From Burkholderia sp. Ac-20365 (GTDB taxonomy: Bacteria > Pseudomonadota > Gammaproteobacteria > Burkholderiales > Burkholderiaceae), in the NCBI RefSeq assembly GCF_017104715.1, contig NZ_JAAGPI010000002.1, positions 186,001 to 250,000 on the forward strand: DNA of 64,000 nt. The letters run 5' to 3'. Positions 1 to 8,914 of this stretch are shown here, piece by piece; within the stretch, counting starts at the first letter, position 1; every line of letters begins with the position of its first letter. The notes under the pieces are model-generated. The model made no database searches. It had not been told where the DNA came from and saw only the letters and a program-made list of their open reading frames with translations. The position numbers were made by a program, and so were the translations under genes.

Positions 1-240
1 GCGAACGTGCGCTCGATCGGTCTTTCGCTCGCGTACAACTTCGCGGTGATGCTGTTCGGCGGTTTCGGGCAGTTCATCGTCACGTGGCTCATCAAGGAGA
101 CAGGCTCGCCGCTCGCACCGACATACTATGTGATGTGCGGCATCGCGCTATCGATCGTCGCCGTTGCGTGCGTACCCGCGAAACGTCACGCGGACCTCGA
201 CGCGATGCGCAAGCCCGTCGATGTGCTCGAGCGGCGCTAG
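1..240 (+). CDS. MFS transporter, MHS-type, C-terminal fragment
   Basis: The reading frame is open from the first base of the window and ends with a stop at 238-240, so only the last 79 residues are present and the start lies upstream. The fragment carries two hydrophobic helices (about residues 6-30 and 40-56) and then a charged tail. The helix pair with the sequence GGFGQFIVTWLIKETGSPLAP resembles the end of metabolite:H+ symporters of the MFS (citrate, tricarballylate or alpha-ketoglutarate permeases). The substrate cannot be told from this fragment. Its stop codon overlaps that of the convergent amidase gene in a shared CTAG. Confidence 0.75.
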   Translation, partial: ANVRSIGLSLAYNFAVMLFGGFGQFIVTWLIKETGSPLAPTYYVMCGIALSIVAVACVPAKRHADLDAMRKPVDVLERR

Positions 241-1724
241 CTTCGCGCGGGCATCAACGGCGGCCGCCGGTCGAACCACGGGCGCGCCGCTTCCAGTTGT
301 GCAGCGAGCCGCAGCAACGTCGCTTCGCCGCCTTCACGCGTAGCGAACTGCACGCCGATCGGCAAGCCGCGCGCATTCCAGTAGAGCGGCACCGACATCG
401 CCGGTTGTCCCGTCAGATTGAACAGCTCCGTGCAGCCCGCCCACGCAAACGCCTTGTTCGACACTTCCGTCAGCAGCTTGCGCATCAGCGGCTCGACAGG
501 AACGGTAGTGACGGCGCGCATCTGCATTTTCTCGATAGCAGTGGGCTGCATTTCACCAATCTTGATCGGCGCGGACGCGAGCGTCGCGCACAGGATCACG
601 TCGAAGCGCGTCATCAGATCGGCGATTTTCGCGCTCACCTGACGTTGCGCTTCGAGCGCGGCGGGCAACTCGCGCTCGCCGAATTTGCGGCCGATATGTC
701 CCATCGTCCACGTGGCGATCTCGAATTCCTCGCGATTCGGTTTGCGCCCCGTGATCTGATCGGCTCTTAGAACGAGGTTTTTGGCGCTGACGGACGAGAT
801 CATCAGAAACGATTCGCGCAGGCTTTCGAAATCGATGCCGAGCGTCACAGGTTCGATGTGGTGACCGAGCGACGCCGCGAGTTGCGCGGCGTCGTCGAGC
901 GCGGCGCGGGCGTCGGCGGAGAGCGTGGGCGCAAGCATCGCGTCGGTCACGAATGCAATATGCAGCGGCTTGCACGCTTCGCTCGCGGCGGCGAGAAAAG
1001 TACCGGGCGCACCCATCGGCCGATCGGCATTGCCCGAAGTGAGATCGAGCAGCAGCGCGCTGTCGCGCACGCTGCGCGACACGGCGTGATCGATGCCGAG
1101 ATCGCCGGGCGCAGGCACTGCGTTCGACGGCTGGCGTCCGCGCGACGGCTTCAAGCCGAACAGGCCACAGCACGACGCGGGAATGCGAATCGAGCCGCCG
1201 CCATCCGAAGCATGCGCGAGCGGCACGATGCCTGCCGCAACGGCTGCCGCCGAGCCGCCGCTCGAACCGCCCGGCGTGTGATCGAGACTCCACGGATTGC
1301 GGCACGGCCCAAACAGTTCGGGCTCCGTATAAGGCATCTGGCCCATTTCCGACGTGCTCGTCTTGCCGAAAATATTGAGCCCGGCCTCGCGCGTGCGCGT
1401 GACGAGCGGCGCGTCTTCGTCGGGGATGAAGTGGCGGTAGTGGCGGCTGCCCATCGACATGCGCAACCCTTTGACGGGCAAGCCGAGATCCTTCACCAGA
1501 TACGGCACGCCAGCGAGCGGACCGTCGCGGTTGCCATTCTCCAGCTCACGCGATGCGCGCTCACGCGCAGCGTCGTAGTCCTTCAGCACGATCGCGTTGA
1601 TCGCGGGATTGGCGGCTTCGGCGCGCGCGATTGCCGTTTCCAGCAATTCGCGCGCGCTCACCTTGCGCTTGCGCACGAGATCGGCGAGGCCGATCGCGTC
1701 ATGATCGAGATAATCGGATTGCAC
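237..1724 (-). CDS. Amidase signature family protein
   Basis: A 495-residue enzyme of the amidase signature family, which hydrolyses amide bonds with a Ser-cisSer-Lys triad. Lys78 lies in LVKDLG. The Gly/Ser-rich loop GGSSGGS is at residues 152-158, and the nucleophile Ser178 is in DGGGSIR, 24 residues after Ser154, as in this family. The length is typical (450-500) and there is no signal peptide, so the protein should be cytoplasmic. The substrate is not predictable; it could be an aryl- or alkyl-amide amidase. There is no GatB or GatC neighbour, so it is unlikely to be the tRNA amidotransferase subunit GatA. The gene is convergent with the MFS transporter fragment. Confidence 0.9.
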   Translation of the reverse strand: MQSDYLDHDAIGLADLVRKRKVSARELLETAIARAEAANPAINAIVLKDYDAARERASRELENGNRDGPLAGVPYLVKDLGLPVKGLRMSMGSRHYRHFIPDEDAPLVTRTREAGLNIFGKTSTSEMGQMPYTEPELFGPCRNPWSLDHTPGGSSGGSAAAVAAGIVPLAHASDGGGSIRIPASCCGLFGLKPSRGRQPSNAVPAPGDLGIDHAVSRSVRDSALLLDLTSGNADRPMGAPGTFLAAASEACKPLHIAFVTDAMLAPTLSADARAALDDAAQLAASLGHHIEPVTLGIDFESLRESFLMISSVSAKNLVLRADQITGRKPNREEFEIATWTMGHIGRKFGERELPAALEAQRQVSAKIADLMTRFDVILCATLASAPIKIGEMQPTAIEKMQMRAVTTVPVEPLMRKLLTEVSNKAFAWAGCTELFNLTGQPAMSVPLYWNARGLPIGVQFATREGGEATLLRLAAQLEAARPWFDRRPPLMPARS

Positions 1725-1829
1725 GACGACGGCCCCCGCGAACTGGAATGATGATGACGTTGCGCGCGGGCTGTGCGCCCTGAATGAAGTGCAGGGCGCG
1801 ACGCAGCCGCGTCGCGCCTCTAGCGTAAC

Positions 1830-2528
1830 TTACGCGTGGGTGCCGAGGAAAGTCAGCGTGCGGCCATGCGCAAGTGCAGCCGAATGCTGGTGATAGCTAT
1901 CGCGCTCGGTGCAGTTGAAGCCGTGATCGGCGTTCGGATAGACATACAGCTCGGCGTTGTCGCGGCCCGCGAAGCGCTCCTTCACTTCGCCGACTGCCGA
2001 CAGCGGAATGCCGTGGTCGAGTTCGCCATAGTGGAATTGCAGCGGGATCTTGATCTGCGGCGCCTTGTCGAGCGCGTTCTGGATGCCGCCGCCGTAGTAC
2101 GACACGGCGATGTCGAGCGTCCCCTCAGCCGCGGCCAGATACGCGAGACGGCCGCCGAAGCAGTAGCCGATGGCCGCGATCTTGCCGGTCACTTCGGGCA
2201 TTGCGCGCAACGTCGCAGCGGTTGCGCCGACATCGGCGACAGCCAGATCGACGTTGGTCTTCTGCAGAATCTCGATGCCCTTGTCGCGATCCGCGCCGGC
2301 ATACGTCAGTTCGACGCGCGGTTGCGTACGCCAGAAAATATCCGGTGCGATCGCGATGTAGCCATCCTGCGCATATTGATCGACGACGTCGCGAATGTGG
2401 CCGTTCACGCCGAAGATCTCCTGGATGATGATGACGGCCGGGCCCTTGCCGCTTTTCGGCGTCGACATATAGGCGCCAAACGAATCATTGCCGGTCGGAA
2501 TGTCGATCCATCGGGAAGTCACGCTCAC
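1830..2528 (-). CDS. Dienelactone hydrolase family protein
   Basis: A 232-residue alpha/beta hydrolase. The catalytic residues fall where they do in classical dienelactone hydrolase: Cys123 in GYCFGG, Asp171 in ELDHG and His202 in NADHGF. The family opens dienelactones to maleylacetate in chloroaromatic breakdown, but many genomic members act on other esters. I chose the GTG at 2528 because an AAGGAG Shine-Dalgarno lies 7 nt upstream; the frame stays open to 2768, but the added residues are basic, low-complexity and not part of the fold. No catechol pathway genes are adjacent, so the physiological substrate is unknown. Confidence 0.9.
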   Translation of the reverse strand: MSVTSRWIDIPTGNDSFGAYMSTPKSGKGPAVIIIQEIFGVNGHIRDVVDQYAQDGYIAIAPDIFWRTQPRVELTYAGADRDKGIEILQKTNVDLAVADVGATAATLRAMPEVTGKIAAIGYCFGGRLAYLAAAEGTLDIAVSYYGGGIQNALDKAPQIKIPLQFHYGELDHGIPLSAVGEVKERFAGRDNAELYVYPNADHGFNCTERDSYHQHSAALAHGRTLTFLGTHA

Positions 2529-3225
2529 GTTTTTTCTCCTTGCATAAACGGTGAAGCCGCTATCGGGCGGGCAATCGTTTGCGGGCGTCTCGCCCGCAGC
2601 GGGCGCCCAGTGTGCCAAAAAAAGAATGCGTCTGCAGCGAGAGCCCCGTCTGGCGGGCTTTCCGTAAGGGGATTGAAACGCATATCGCGCAAAAACGCTG
2701 CTCGTGGCGAGGATGCAGCCCGCTGCTCGCGCGACGTCCGAACGTCGAAAACGGTACTCATACTTCATATAGAGCGCCGCGCATTAAGAATGCCTGAGAA
2801 CGATCTCAAGACCGCTCTAACAGTATTGTGTTTACGCGTCATGACGCCTTCGATGCACATCCGGACCATTAACGGACGACGCCGGCAAAGCTTGATAGCT
2901 GCACTATAGAAGAAAGCCTCGTTCGCCCGAAACCCGCGCCAGCCGTTGCTTTCCGGGCATATGGGACGGGCCTTTCACGACGAAGTGGGATAAACGCTAT
3001 TGGTGTTCTTCCCACTTTCTCAAAAAAACCCCACAAATTAATTTGATGGCCTACACTTGCGCGCAAGCGCGGGGCGCCACCTGCCACAAACAGGCTGGAA
3101 CGCGTGCTTGCCAAGTGCATGAACGATGCATCCGGCGGAGTCGTCCACGGGATTTGAGCGACACGTGAAGGAAGCGGGGCACAAGGGCGATACCGTTGAT
3201 TTTGGGACCGAAATCGGAGACTTAC
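2529..3225. other. Intergenic region between divergent genes
   Basis: About 700 bases without a convincing gene, between the start of the dienelactone hydrolase (minus) and the binding protein (plus). It must hold both promoters. An AT-rich stretch at about 3017-3045 followed by TACACT at 3052-3057 is a possible -10 area for the binding protein, but no good -35 is visible. Short overlapping frames here look like shadows. Confidence 0.5.
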
Positions 3226-4371
3226 ATGAACATCAAAATCCAAAAGTTGTTGCCGATCAGCGCTGCGGCGATGCTGTTTGCAACGTTGGCGACGACGGCT
3301 TCGGCCGACACTGTTGTCAAGATCGGCCATGTTGCGCCTTTGACGGGTGGCATCGCTCACCTGGGCAAGGACAACGAAAATGGCGCGCGTCTCGCCGTTG
3401 AAGAAATCAACGCCAAGGGTCTGACGATCGGCGGCCAGAAGATCACGCTGCAACTGGATGCACAGGACGACGCAGCTGACCCGCGTACGGCTACGCAGGT
3501 TGCACAGAAGCTGGTCGATGACAAGGTCGTCGCAGTGGTCGGCCACCTGAACTCGGGCACGTCGATCCCGGCTTCGAAGATCTACAGCGATGCAGGCATC
3601 GTTCAGATCTCGCCGTCGGCAACGAACCCGGCCTACACGCAACAAGGTTTCAAGACGACGTACCGCGTCGTGGCGACCGATGCGCAACAAGGTCCGGCAC
3701 TGGCTAACTACGCAGCCAAGGGTCTGAAGGTCAAGAGCGTCGCGATCGTCGACGACTCGACGGCATACGGCCAGGGTCTCGCCAACGAATTCGAGAAGAC
3801 CGCAAAGTCGCTGGGCCTGAACGTGATGTCGCATGACGCGACGAACGACAAGGCTGTCGACTTCCGCGCGATTCTGACGAAGATCAAGGGCGAAAACCCG
3901 GACGCGATCATGTACGGCGGTATGGATGCAACGGGCGGCCCGTTCGCCAAGCAAGCCAAGCAGCTCGGCCTGCGCGCGAAGGTGCTGGCTGGCGACGGCG
4001 TGTGTACCGACAAGCTGTCTGACCTGGCTGGCGACGCAACCGACAACATCGTCTGCTCGGAAGCCGGTATGGCGCTCGAGAAGATGGCTGGCGGCGCGGA
4101 ATTCCAGGCCAAGTATCAGAAGCGTTTCGGTCAGCCGATCCAGATCTACGCTCCGTTCACGTATGACGCTGTGTACATCATCGTCGACGCAATGAAGCGT
4201 TCGGGCTCGACGGATCCGGCAAAGATCCTCGCAGCAATGCCGAACACGGACTACAAGGGTGTGATCGGCGAAACCACGTTCGACGCGAAGGGCGACCTGA
4301 AGCACGGCGTGATCTCGCTGTACAACTACAAGTCGGGCAAGAAGACGCTGCTCGACGTCGTGAAGATGTAA
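3226..4371 (+). CDS. Branched-chain amino acid ABC transporter substrate-binding protein
   Basis: A 381-residue periplasmic binding protein of the Leu/Ile/Val (LivJ/LivK, Peripla_BP_6) family, which delivers amino acids to an ABC importer. The Sec signal peptide spans residues 1-27, with predicted cleavage after ASA before Asp28. The mature protein starts VKIGHVAPLTGG, the usual first strand, and two alternating Rossmann lobes follow. The ATG at 3226 has GGAGA upstream. The codons are almost purely optimal, which suggests high expression. No permease or ATPase genes are next to it, so it must work with LivHMGF encoded elsewhere. A strong hairpin terminator follows, so it is probably monocistronic. 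Confidence 0.93.
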   Translation: MNIKIQKLLPISAAAMLFATLATTASADTVVKIGHVAPLTGGIAHLGKDNENGARLAVEEINAKGLTIGGQKITLQLDAQDDAADPRTATQVAQKLVDDKVVAVVGHLNSGTSIPASKIYSDAGIVQISPSATNPAYTQQGFKTTYRVVATDAQQGPALANYAAKGLKVKSVAIVDDSTAYGQGLANEFEKTAKSLGLNVMSHDATNDKAVDFRAILTKIKGENPDAIMYGGMDATGGPFAKQAKQLGLRAKVLAGDGVCTDKLSDLAGDATDNIVCSEAGMALEKMAGGAEFQAKYQKRFGQPIQIYAPFTYDAVYIIVDAMKRSGSTDPAKILAAMPNTDYKGVIGETTFDAKGDLKHGVISLYNYKSGKKTLLDVVKM

Positions 4372-4446
4372 GAGCCGTTCGCGCAGCCGGCGGGATTGCG
4401 GTTCGCCGCGTTCCGCCGGACGCGAACCAGCCTGAAAAGGCTTAGG

Positions 4447-4480
4447 AGGCACGCGGATTTTTTCGCGTGCCTTTTGTTTT
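4447..4480 (+). terminator. Rho-independent terminator of the binding-protein gene
   Basis: A 9-bp stem AGGCACGCG (4447-4455) pairs with CGCGTGCCT (4464-4472) around a T-rich 8-nt loop and is followed by TTTGTTTT. It lies 75 bases after the stop codon of the binding-protein gene. Confidence 0.85.
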
Positions 4481-4582
4481 GCCTGTTCCTTTTGCGCGTC
4501 TGTCCGCGCATTTCTTTTTTGTGCATGGGATGCTGTAACAGCGATATGGTCGAATCAGGGAATACACGCGGGAGACGCGCTC

Positions 4583-5590
4583 GTGACACGAATGATCGAT
4601 GACGAATGGCGGCGCTGGATCGCCGAAAACCTGTTGCTCGACGCATCGCCCGAGGCCGTGCATGCCGTGCTCGTCGAGCATGGATTCGGTCGCGAGGATG
4701 CGTTATGCGAGATCGATAGCGCGCAGCAAAGCCCTTATTTTCTGGCGGGTTCCCGCTTGCGCAATCGTTTGCGCAAGCGCGAATGGATGCTTTCCGTGTA
4801 CGGCGAGCTCAATGGAATGCGTGCGGGCGCGGCGAGCGTCGAGCGCCGCGCGCGGTTGTCGCGCGATGCGTTCTACGAGCAGTTTTATTTTCAGAACCGG
4901 CCTGTGATCGTCACCGGCATGTTCGATATGTCGCCCGCGCGCAGGCTGTGGAATTTCGACTACTTTCGCGCGCGCTGCGGTCAGGCCGAAGTGGAAGTGC
5001 AGTTCGGGCGCGACGCGGATACGAACTACGAGATCAATCAGCCGGCGTTGAAGCGCGTGATGCGCTTTGGCGATTACGTCGATCTCGTCGAAGGCGCGGG
5101 CGTGACGAACGACTTCTACATGACGGCGAACAATGCGTCGCGCAACCGCGCGGCGCTCGCGGCACTGTGGACCGATGCGCCGCCCGTCGATGAATATCTG
5201 GATCGCGCGTCGAGCGACACGGGTTATTTCTGGTTCGGCCCGGCCGGCACGAAGACGCCGTTTCATCACGACCTGACCAACAATCTGATGGTGCAGGTAA
5301 TCGGCCGCAAGCGTGTTCTGCTCGTGCCGTTCACCGACACCGCCCACATGTACAACCATCTGCATTGCTATTCGCAGGTGGACGGCGGCGCGATCGATGT
5401 CGCGCGTTTTCCTTCTTTCGAGCAGGCGCGTGTGGTCGAGTGCACGCTCGAGCCGGGGGAACTGCTGTTCGTGCCGATCGGCTGGTGGCATTACGTCGAA
5501 GCGCTCGACGCTTCCGTCACGATGACCTATACGAACTTTCTCGAACGCAACGATTTCGGCAGCACGTACAGCTCGTATCGCGAGCTCTGA
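4583..5590 (+). CDS. Cupin-like / JmjC-domain protein
   Basis: A 335-residue protein. The C-terminal half (about 105-320) is a JmjC/cupin_8 fold of the Fe(II)/2-oxoglutarate hydroxylase type. The metal triad is visible as His228-x-Asp230 (FHHDLTNN) and the distal His303 in GWWHYV. The N-terminal 100 residues look like a helical dimerisation region. Family members hydroxylate protein or small-molecule substrates, and the target here is unknown. The start is a GTG at 4583, with GGAGA 7 nt upstream; an ATG three codons later (4592) is the alternative. The gene appears to be transcribed alone. Confidence 0.85.
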   Translation: MTRMIDDEWRRWIAENLLLDASPEAVHAVLVEHGFGREDALCEIDSAQQSPYFLAGSRLRNRLRKREWMLSVYGELNGMRAGAASVERRARLSRDAFYEQFYFQNRPVIVTGMFDMSPARRLWNFDYFRARCGQAEVEVQFGRDADTNYEINQPALKRVMRFGDYVDLVEGAGVTNDFYMTANNASRNRAALAALWTDAPPVDEYLDRASSDTGYFWFGPAGTKTPFHHDLTNNLMVQVIGRKRVLLVPFTDTAHMYNHLHCYSQVDGGAIDVARFPSFEQARVVECTLEPGELLFVPIGWWHYVEALDASVTMTYTNFLERNDFGSTYSSYREL

Positions 5591-5941
5591 GCGAGGCATC
5601 CGTGTACGGCGCGGCGATAAAAAAACGGCGGACCGATGTTCTGGCCCGCCGTTCCCCCCTGACGCTCTGATTGCCGTCGTTTTGTTTTCTTTGGAACGGG
5701 AAGCGCCTGTTGCGTTGGGCTTGCCCGTCGGAATGCCTGTTTGATACGTATGCGGTAATTCGCAAGGCTTATGCCATTGCGATCGCGTTGCCGCGCATCG
5801 CGCGAAACCCTTGTGAAATCAGGCGTTTCGCCGCGATGTGCGGAAGTTACGAAGAATCGACGAGAGCTGATGTGTCGCGGAACATGCGGACATATGCGGC
5901 TCGCGTAACGTAACGCGAGCGCAGGTGAAGGCGTGTGTTCT
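5591..5941. other. Intergenic region with a hairpin
   Basis: About 350 bases between converging genes. The only clear structure is an 8-bp hairpin, AACGGCGG (5624-5631) with CCGCCGTT (5646-5653). It has an A-run upstream, so read on the minus strand it ends in a T-run and could terminate transcription from the MFS gene; on the plus strand it may serve the JmjC gene. Nothing else is recognisable. Confidence 0.55.
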
Positions 5942-7153
5942 TCAGATACCGAGCCAGCGCAACACCTTGGGCCCGATGAACGCGACGAGCGCCGCGCACA
6001 GTGCGACGACGGACAAACCGATGGACAGGTTCGTCACCTGCGCCACACCGCCGATGATCACCGGCCCGAGCAGCAGGCCAAAGTACGCGAGCCCCGCGAC
6101 ATGCGCGAGACCTTCAGCGGCATGAATGCCTTTGACGCGCGCGGCGGCCGCGAACAGCACGGGCATCATGTTGGCAAGGCCGAGGCCCATCAGCGTGAAG
6201 CCCGTCAACGCGGCGATGGGGTGCGGCAGTAGCAGCGCGCCGATCATGCCCGCGCAAGCCAGCGACGCGCTCGCGGCGATCAGTTGCGGCGCGCCGAATC
6301 GGGCGCGCACTGCGTCGCCCGCGAAGCGCGCGGCGGCCATGCCGCCCGAGAACGCCGCGTACGCCGCGCTCGCGACGGCCGGCGTCGACATGACGACATC
6401 GCGCATATAGACGGTCGCCCAGTCGTACATCGCGCCTTCGGCGATCAAGGCGATCAGCGCGATCGCGCCGAGCGCCCACAACGCGGGCGAGCGCCAGCGG
6501 TTGCCGCGCGGCGAGTGAGCGTCGGGATGCTCGGAGTGCGGCACATGCGGCAGCACGGACGGACACGCGGCCACCAGCACGCCCGCGCTGATCAGCGCCG
6601 CGAGCAGCAGATGCACGGCGGGCGCCATGCCATGCGCGAGCGCCGCGCCGCCGACCGCCGCGCCCGCCATCCCGCCGACGCTGAACATGCCGTGCAGCGA
6701 CGACATGATCGGTTTGCCGAGCGCTTCCTCGACGGCGCTCGCTTCGGCGTTCATCGCGACATCGAGCGTGGCCATGCCTGCGCCGAAGAGCGCGAGCAGG
6801 ACGAGCAGCATCCAGTAATACGGCGCGACGAGGATCAGTGCGCCCGCCACCGACATGAGAAGGCCGCCTGCGAGACACGCGCGGCGCGTGCCGACGCGCG
6901 CGATCCACGGCGCATTCGTCACCATCGCACCGATCGATCCGCCCGCCACCGCGAACAGCGCGAGCGACAGCATCGCCGGATTCAACTGGAAGCGGTCGCG
7001 CACGGTCGGCACGTGCACGCCCCACGACGCATACATCATCCCCGCAATAAAGAAGAGCGCCATCGTTGCGTAGCGGGCGCGGTTGCGCGCGCTCACGGAC
7101 AGGTTGCGATGCGCGGTGGGAAGAGAAGCGGAGTCGGACGGACGATCGGACAC
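5942..7153 (-). CDS. MFS transporter, YbjJ-like
   Basis: A 403-residue inner-membrane protein with 12 hydrophobic segments in two halves, of the major facilitator superfamily. The opening helix (MALFFIAGMMYASWGVHVP) and the second-half pattern resemble the YbjJ-type MFS branch, which is poorly characterised. The first 25 residues are polar and cytoplasmic. No neighbouring gene points to a substrate. The start is the ATG at 7153. Confidence 0.85.
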   Translation of the reverse strand: MSDRPSDSASLPTAHRNLSVSARNRARYATMALFFIAGMMYASWGVHVPTVRDRFQLNPAMLSLALFAVAGGSIGAMVTNAPWIARVGTRRACLAGGLLMSVAGALILVAPYYWMLLVLLALFGAGMATLDVAMNAEASAVEEALGKPIMSSLHGMFSVGGMAGAAVGGAALAHGMAPAVHLLLAALISAGVLVAACPSVLPHVPHSEHPDAHSPRGNRWRSPALWALGAIALIALIAEGAMYDWATVYMRDVVMSTPAVASAAYAAFSGGMAAARFAGDAVRARFGAPQLIAASASLACAGMIGALLLPHPIAALTGFTLMGLGLANMMPVLFAAAARVKGIHAAEGLAHVAGLAYFGLLLGPVIIGGVAQVTNLSIGLSVVALCAALVAFIGPKVLRWLGI

Positions 7154-7336
7154 GGAGGGCTCGGTGGATGAACAGGGCGTGCACCAGGAAAGCGCACTGA
7201 AAGCGTTTCCACATTCTAGCGAAGCGAGGTGTGTCGTGCGGGCAAGCCACTGAACTAATATCTACTTTCCACGCGCGGCCGGATGAGTGCCGACAGGCAT
7301 CGCGCGCCACAGACATGATTCGAAGAGGACGCGCAC

Positions 7337-8002
7337 TTGAACATTCCCGCTCACGCACCGCTTCATCTGCTGCATCAGGCTGGCATCGGCACGCTCGCGA
7401 CCCACGCGCGCCAGCCGCAAGGCTATCCGTATCCGACCGTGCTGCCGTTCGCACCGGATGCGCAGCATCGCCCGACGATCCTCGTGAGCCGACTCGCCGA
7501 ACACACGCGCAACCTGCATTCCGATCCGCGCTCTGGCTTTCTGATCGTCCACGCGCCGGACGGCGACGTGCTCAATGGCCAGCGCGTGACGCTGGTCGGC
7601 ACGTTCGAGCACGTCGAGCCGACGCCGGAGGTAACCCAGCGCTATCTGCGCTATCACCCGGACGCAGAACGCTATCTGGTTTTGGGCGACTTTTCTTTCT
7701 GGGTAATGTCGATCGAGCGGATGCGCTATATCGGCGGATTCGGTGCGATGGGCTGGCTGAGCGCGGCGGAACTCGATCCGCTCGACCCGGTTTCGTTCGA
7801 CGAGGAAAACGCGCTCATCGAATTCTTCGAGCATCATTCGCAGCGGCCGGCACATGTGCAACTGCTTGGCGTCGACCGGTACGGCGCGGATCTGGACATT
7901 TCCGGCGCCCGTAGCCGCGCGATGTTTGACACGCCCGCACCGGATGCCGAAATGCTGCACGCGGCGCTGGAGGATTGCATCGCGCGCCACGTCAATGCGT
8001 AA
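7337..8002 (+). CDS. HugZ / pyridoxamine 5'-phosphate oxidase-like protein
   Basis: A 221-residue split-barrel flavin-binding-type protein. Residues 1-145 form the PNPOx-like barrel (GIGTLAT, then strands ending TLVGTFEHV), and the C-terminal 70 residues match the DUF2470/HugZ tail. HugZ-type proteins bind or degrade haem, while other relatives are flavin reductases; no haem uptake genes are nearby, so the role is open. The likely start is TTG at 7337, with GAGG 8 nt upstream; no ATG gives the full barrel. Confidence 0.8.
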   Translation: MNIPAHAPLHLLHQAGIGTLATHARQPQGYPYPTVLPFAPDAQHRPTILVSRLAEHTRNLHSDPRSGFLIVHAPDGDVLNGQRVTLVGTFEHVEPTPEVTQRYLRYHPDAERYLVLGDFSFWVMSIERMRYIGGFGAMGWLSAAELDPLDPVSFDEENALIEFFEHHSQRPAHVQLLGVDRYGADLDISGARSRAMFDTPAPDAEMLHAALEDCIARHVNA

Positions 8003-8361
8003 AAGGTAAAGCGCGGTGATTTTTACCGCAATTCGGGCCGGCATTTTACATTTTGCCGGCTGAAACTCGCATGACATGAAATGTTTCGGAATAAATTAAC
8101 CATTGCTTTTCATGGTTTGCCAGTTAAATATGAATTTATTCCTCAGATGAGCGTTATTCAGTGAAAGAATAATTTGGCGTGCTCAAGCCAGCGATTGCCA
8201 GTTTCATGAAAGTTTATGAAATTGAGATTAATTAATTTTCGCGGGCGTCTTTTCTGGGGTTTCTATTTTGTGTTAATCTCGCCAGCAAATTCCGAGGCAT
8301 GATCACTTTCCGGACTAATCGGCATAGACCGGCCGTCCATTTATCGAACATCAAGGAAACT
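8003..8361 (+). promoter_or_regulatory. AT-rich upstream region of the H-NS gene
   Basis: The 250 bases at about 8040-8290 are strikingly AT-rich for this genome, with many TTAAT, AATTT and TTTATG tracts. H-NS proteins bind curved AT-rich DNA and commonly repress their own promoter, so this is a plausible autoregulatory and nucleation region. A 7-bp hairpin GCCGGCA/TGCCGGC (8037-8060) just after the preceding gene has no T-run and is only a weak terminator candidate. No coding frame is convincing. Confidence 0.6.
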
Positions 8362-8667
8362 ATGTCCTCCTACAGGGAACTACTCGCGCAGCGCGAAAAG
8401 CTCGAAAAGCAGATCGAAGAAGCAAAAGCGCGCGAGTATGCGGAAGTGTTAAACGAGATCAAGCAGAAAATGTCTGATTACGGCATTACGCTGGCCGAAC
8501 TCGGCGGCGGCGTGCGCGCGAAAGCAGCAAAGGCAGCGGGCCGTCCCCGCGCTGGCGTTGCGCCCAAATATCGTGATCCCGCGAGTGGCAGCACGTGGTC
8601 CGGCCGTGGTAAGCCGCCGCGCTGGATTGCTGGTCAAGACCGCGAAAAATTTCTCATCGAGAAATAA
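8362..8667 (+). CDS. H-NS family nucleoid-associated protein
   Basis: A 101-residue DNA-binding protein. Residues 1-45 form the charged coiled-coil oligomerisation helix (YRELLAQREKLEKQIEEA). The C-terminal domain carries the H-NS/BpH3 signature: Tyr70-Arg-Asp-Pro, then Thr78-Trp-Ser-Gly-Arg-Gly. An AT-hook-like RPR lies at 61-63. It should silence AT-rich genes and bridge DNA. I chose the ATG at 8362 because AAGGA precedes it and family members start MSSYRELL; the upstream extension to 8299 is not conserved in kind. A perfect terminator follows. Confidence 0.93.
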   Translation: MSSYRELLAQREKLEKQIEEAKAREYAEVLNEIKQKMSDYGITLAELGGGVRAKAAKAAGRPRAGVAPKYRDPASGSTWSGRGKPPRWIAGQDREKFLIEK

Positions 8668-8704
8668 TATGACTTAATGCTTGCACCGCAAGCAATGCAA
8701 TAAG

Positions 8705-8738
8705 AAAAACCGCGCTCCATTCGGAAGCGCGGTTTTTT
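8705..8738 (+). terminator. Rho-independent terminator of the H-NS gene
   Basis: A 12-bp perfect stem AAAAACCGCGCT (8705-8716) pairs with AGCGCGGTTTTT (8726-8737), with a 9-nt loop and a T-run. The symmetric A/T tails make it bidirectional. Confidence 0.92.
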
Positions 8739-8914
8739 ATTTGGCCAAGTCTTTTCAATTCTTAGGACGTAGCAAGGGCTACATCGGCTGCGCTTCGATG
8801 CGAATGCTTCGCATTATGATAAGCACATGATTTAAAAGGTATTTTCTGTCCGCTTAACAGCGGTTTCACAAAGCAGCGGGTAGAATAAATGGTAACGAAA
8901 CCGTTTGCCTTCAA

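Noticed and set aside
6114..7454. A 446-codon minus-strand frame over the MFS gene
   Set aside because: Out-of-frame shadow of the transporter; Arg-rich with no membrane segments.
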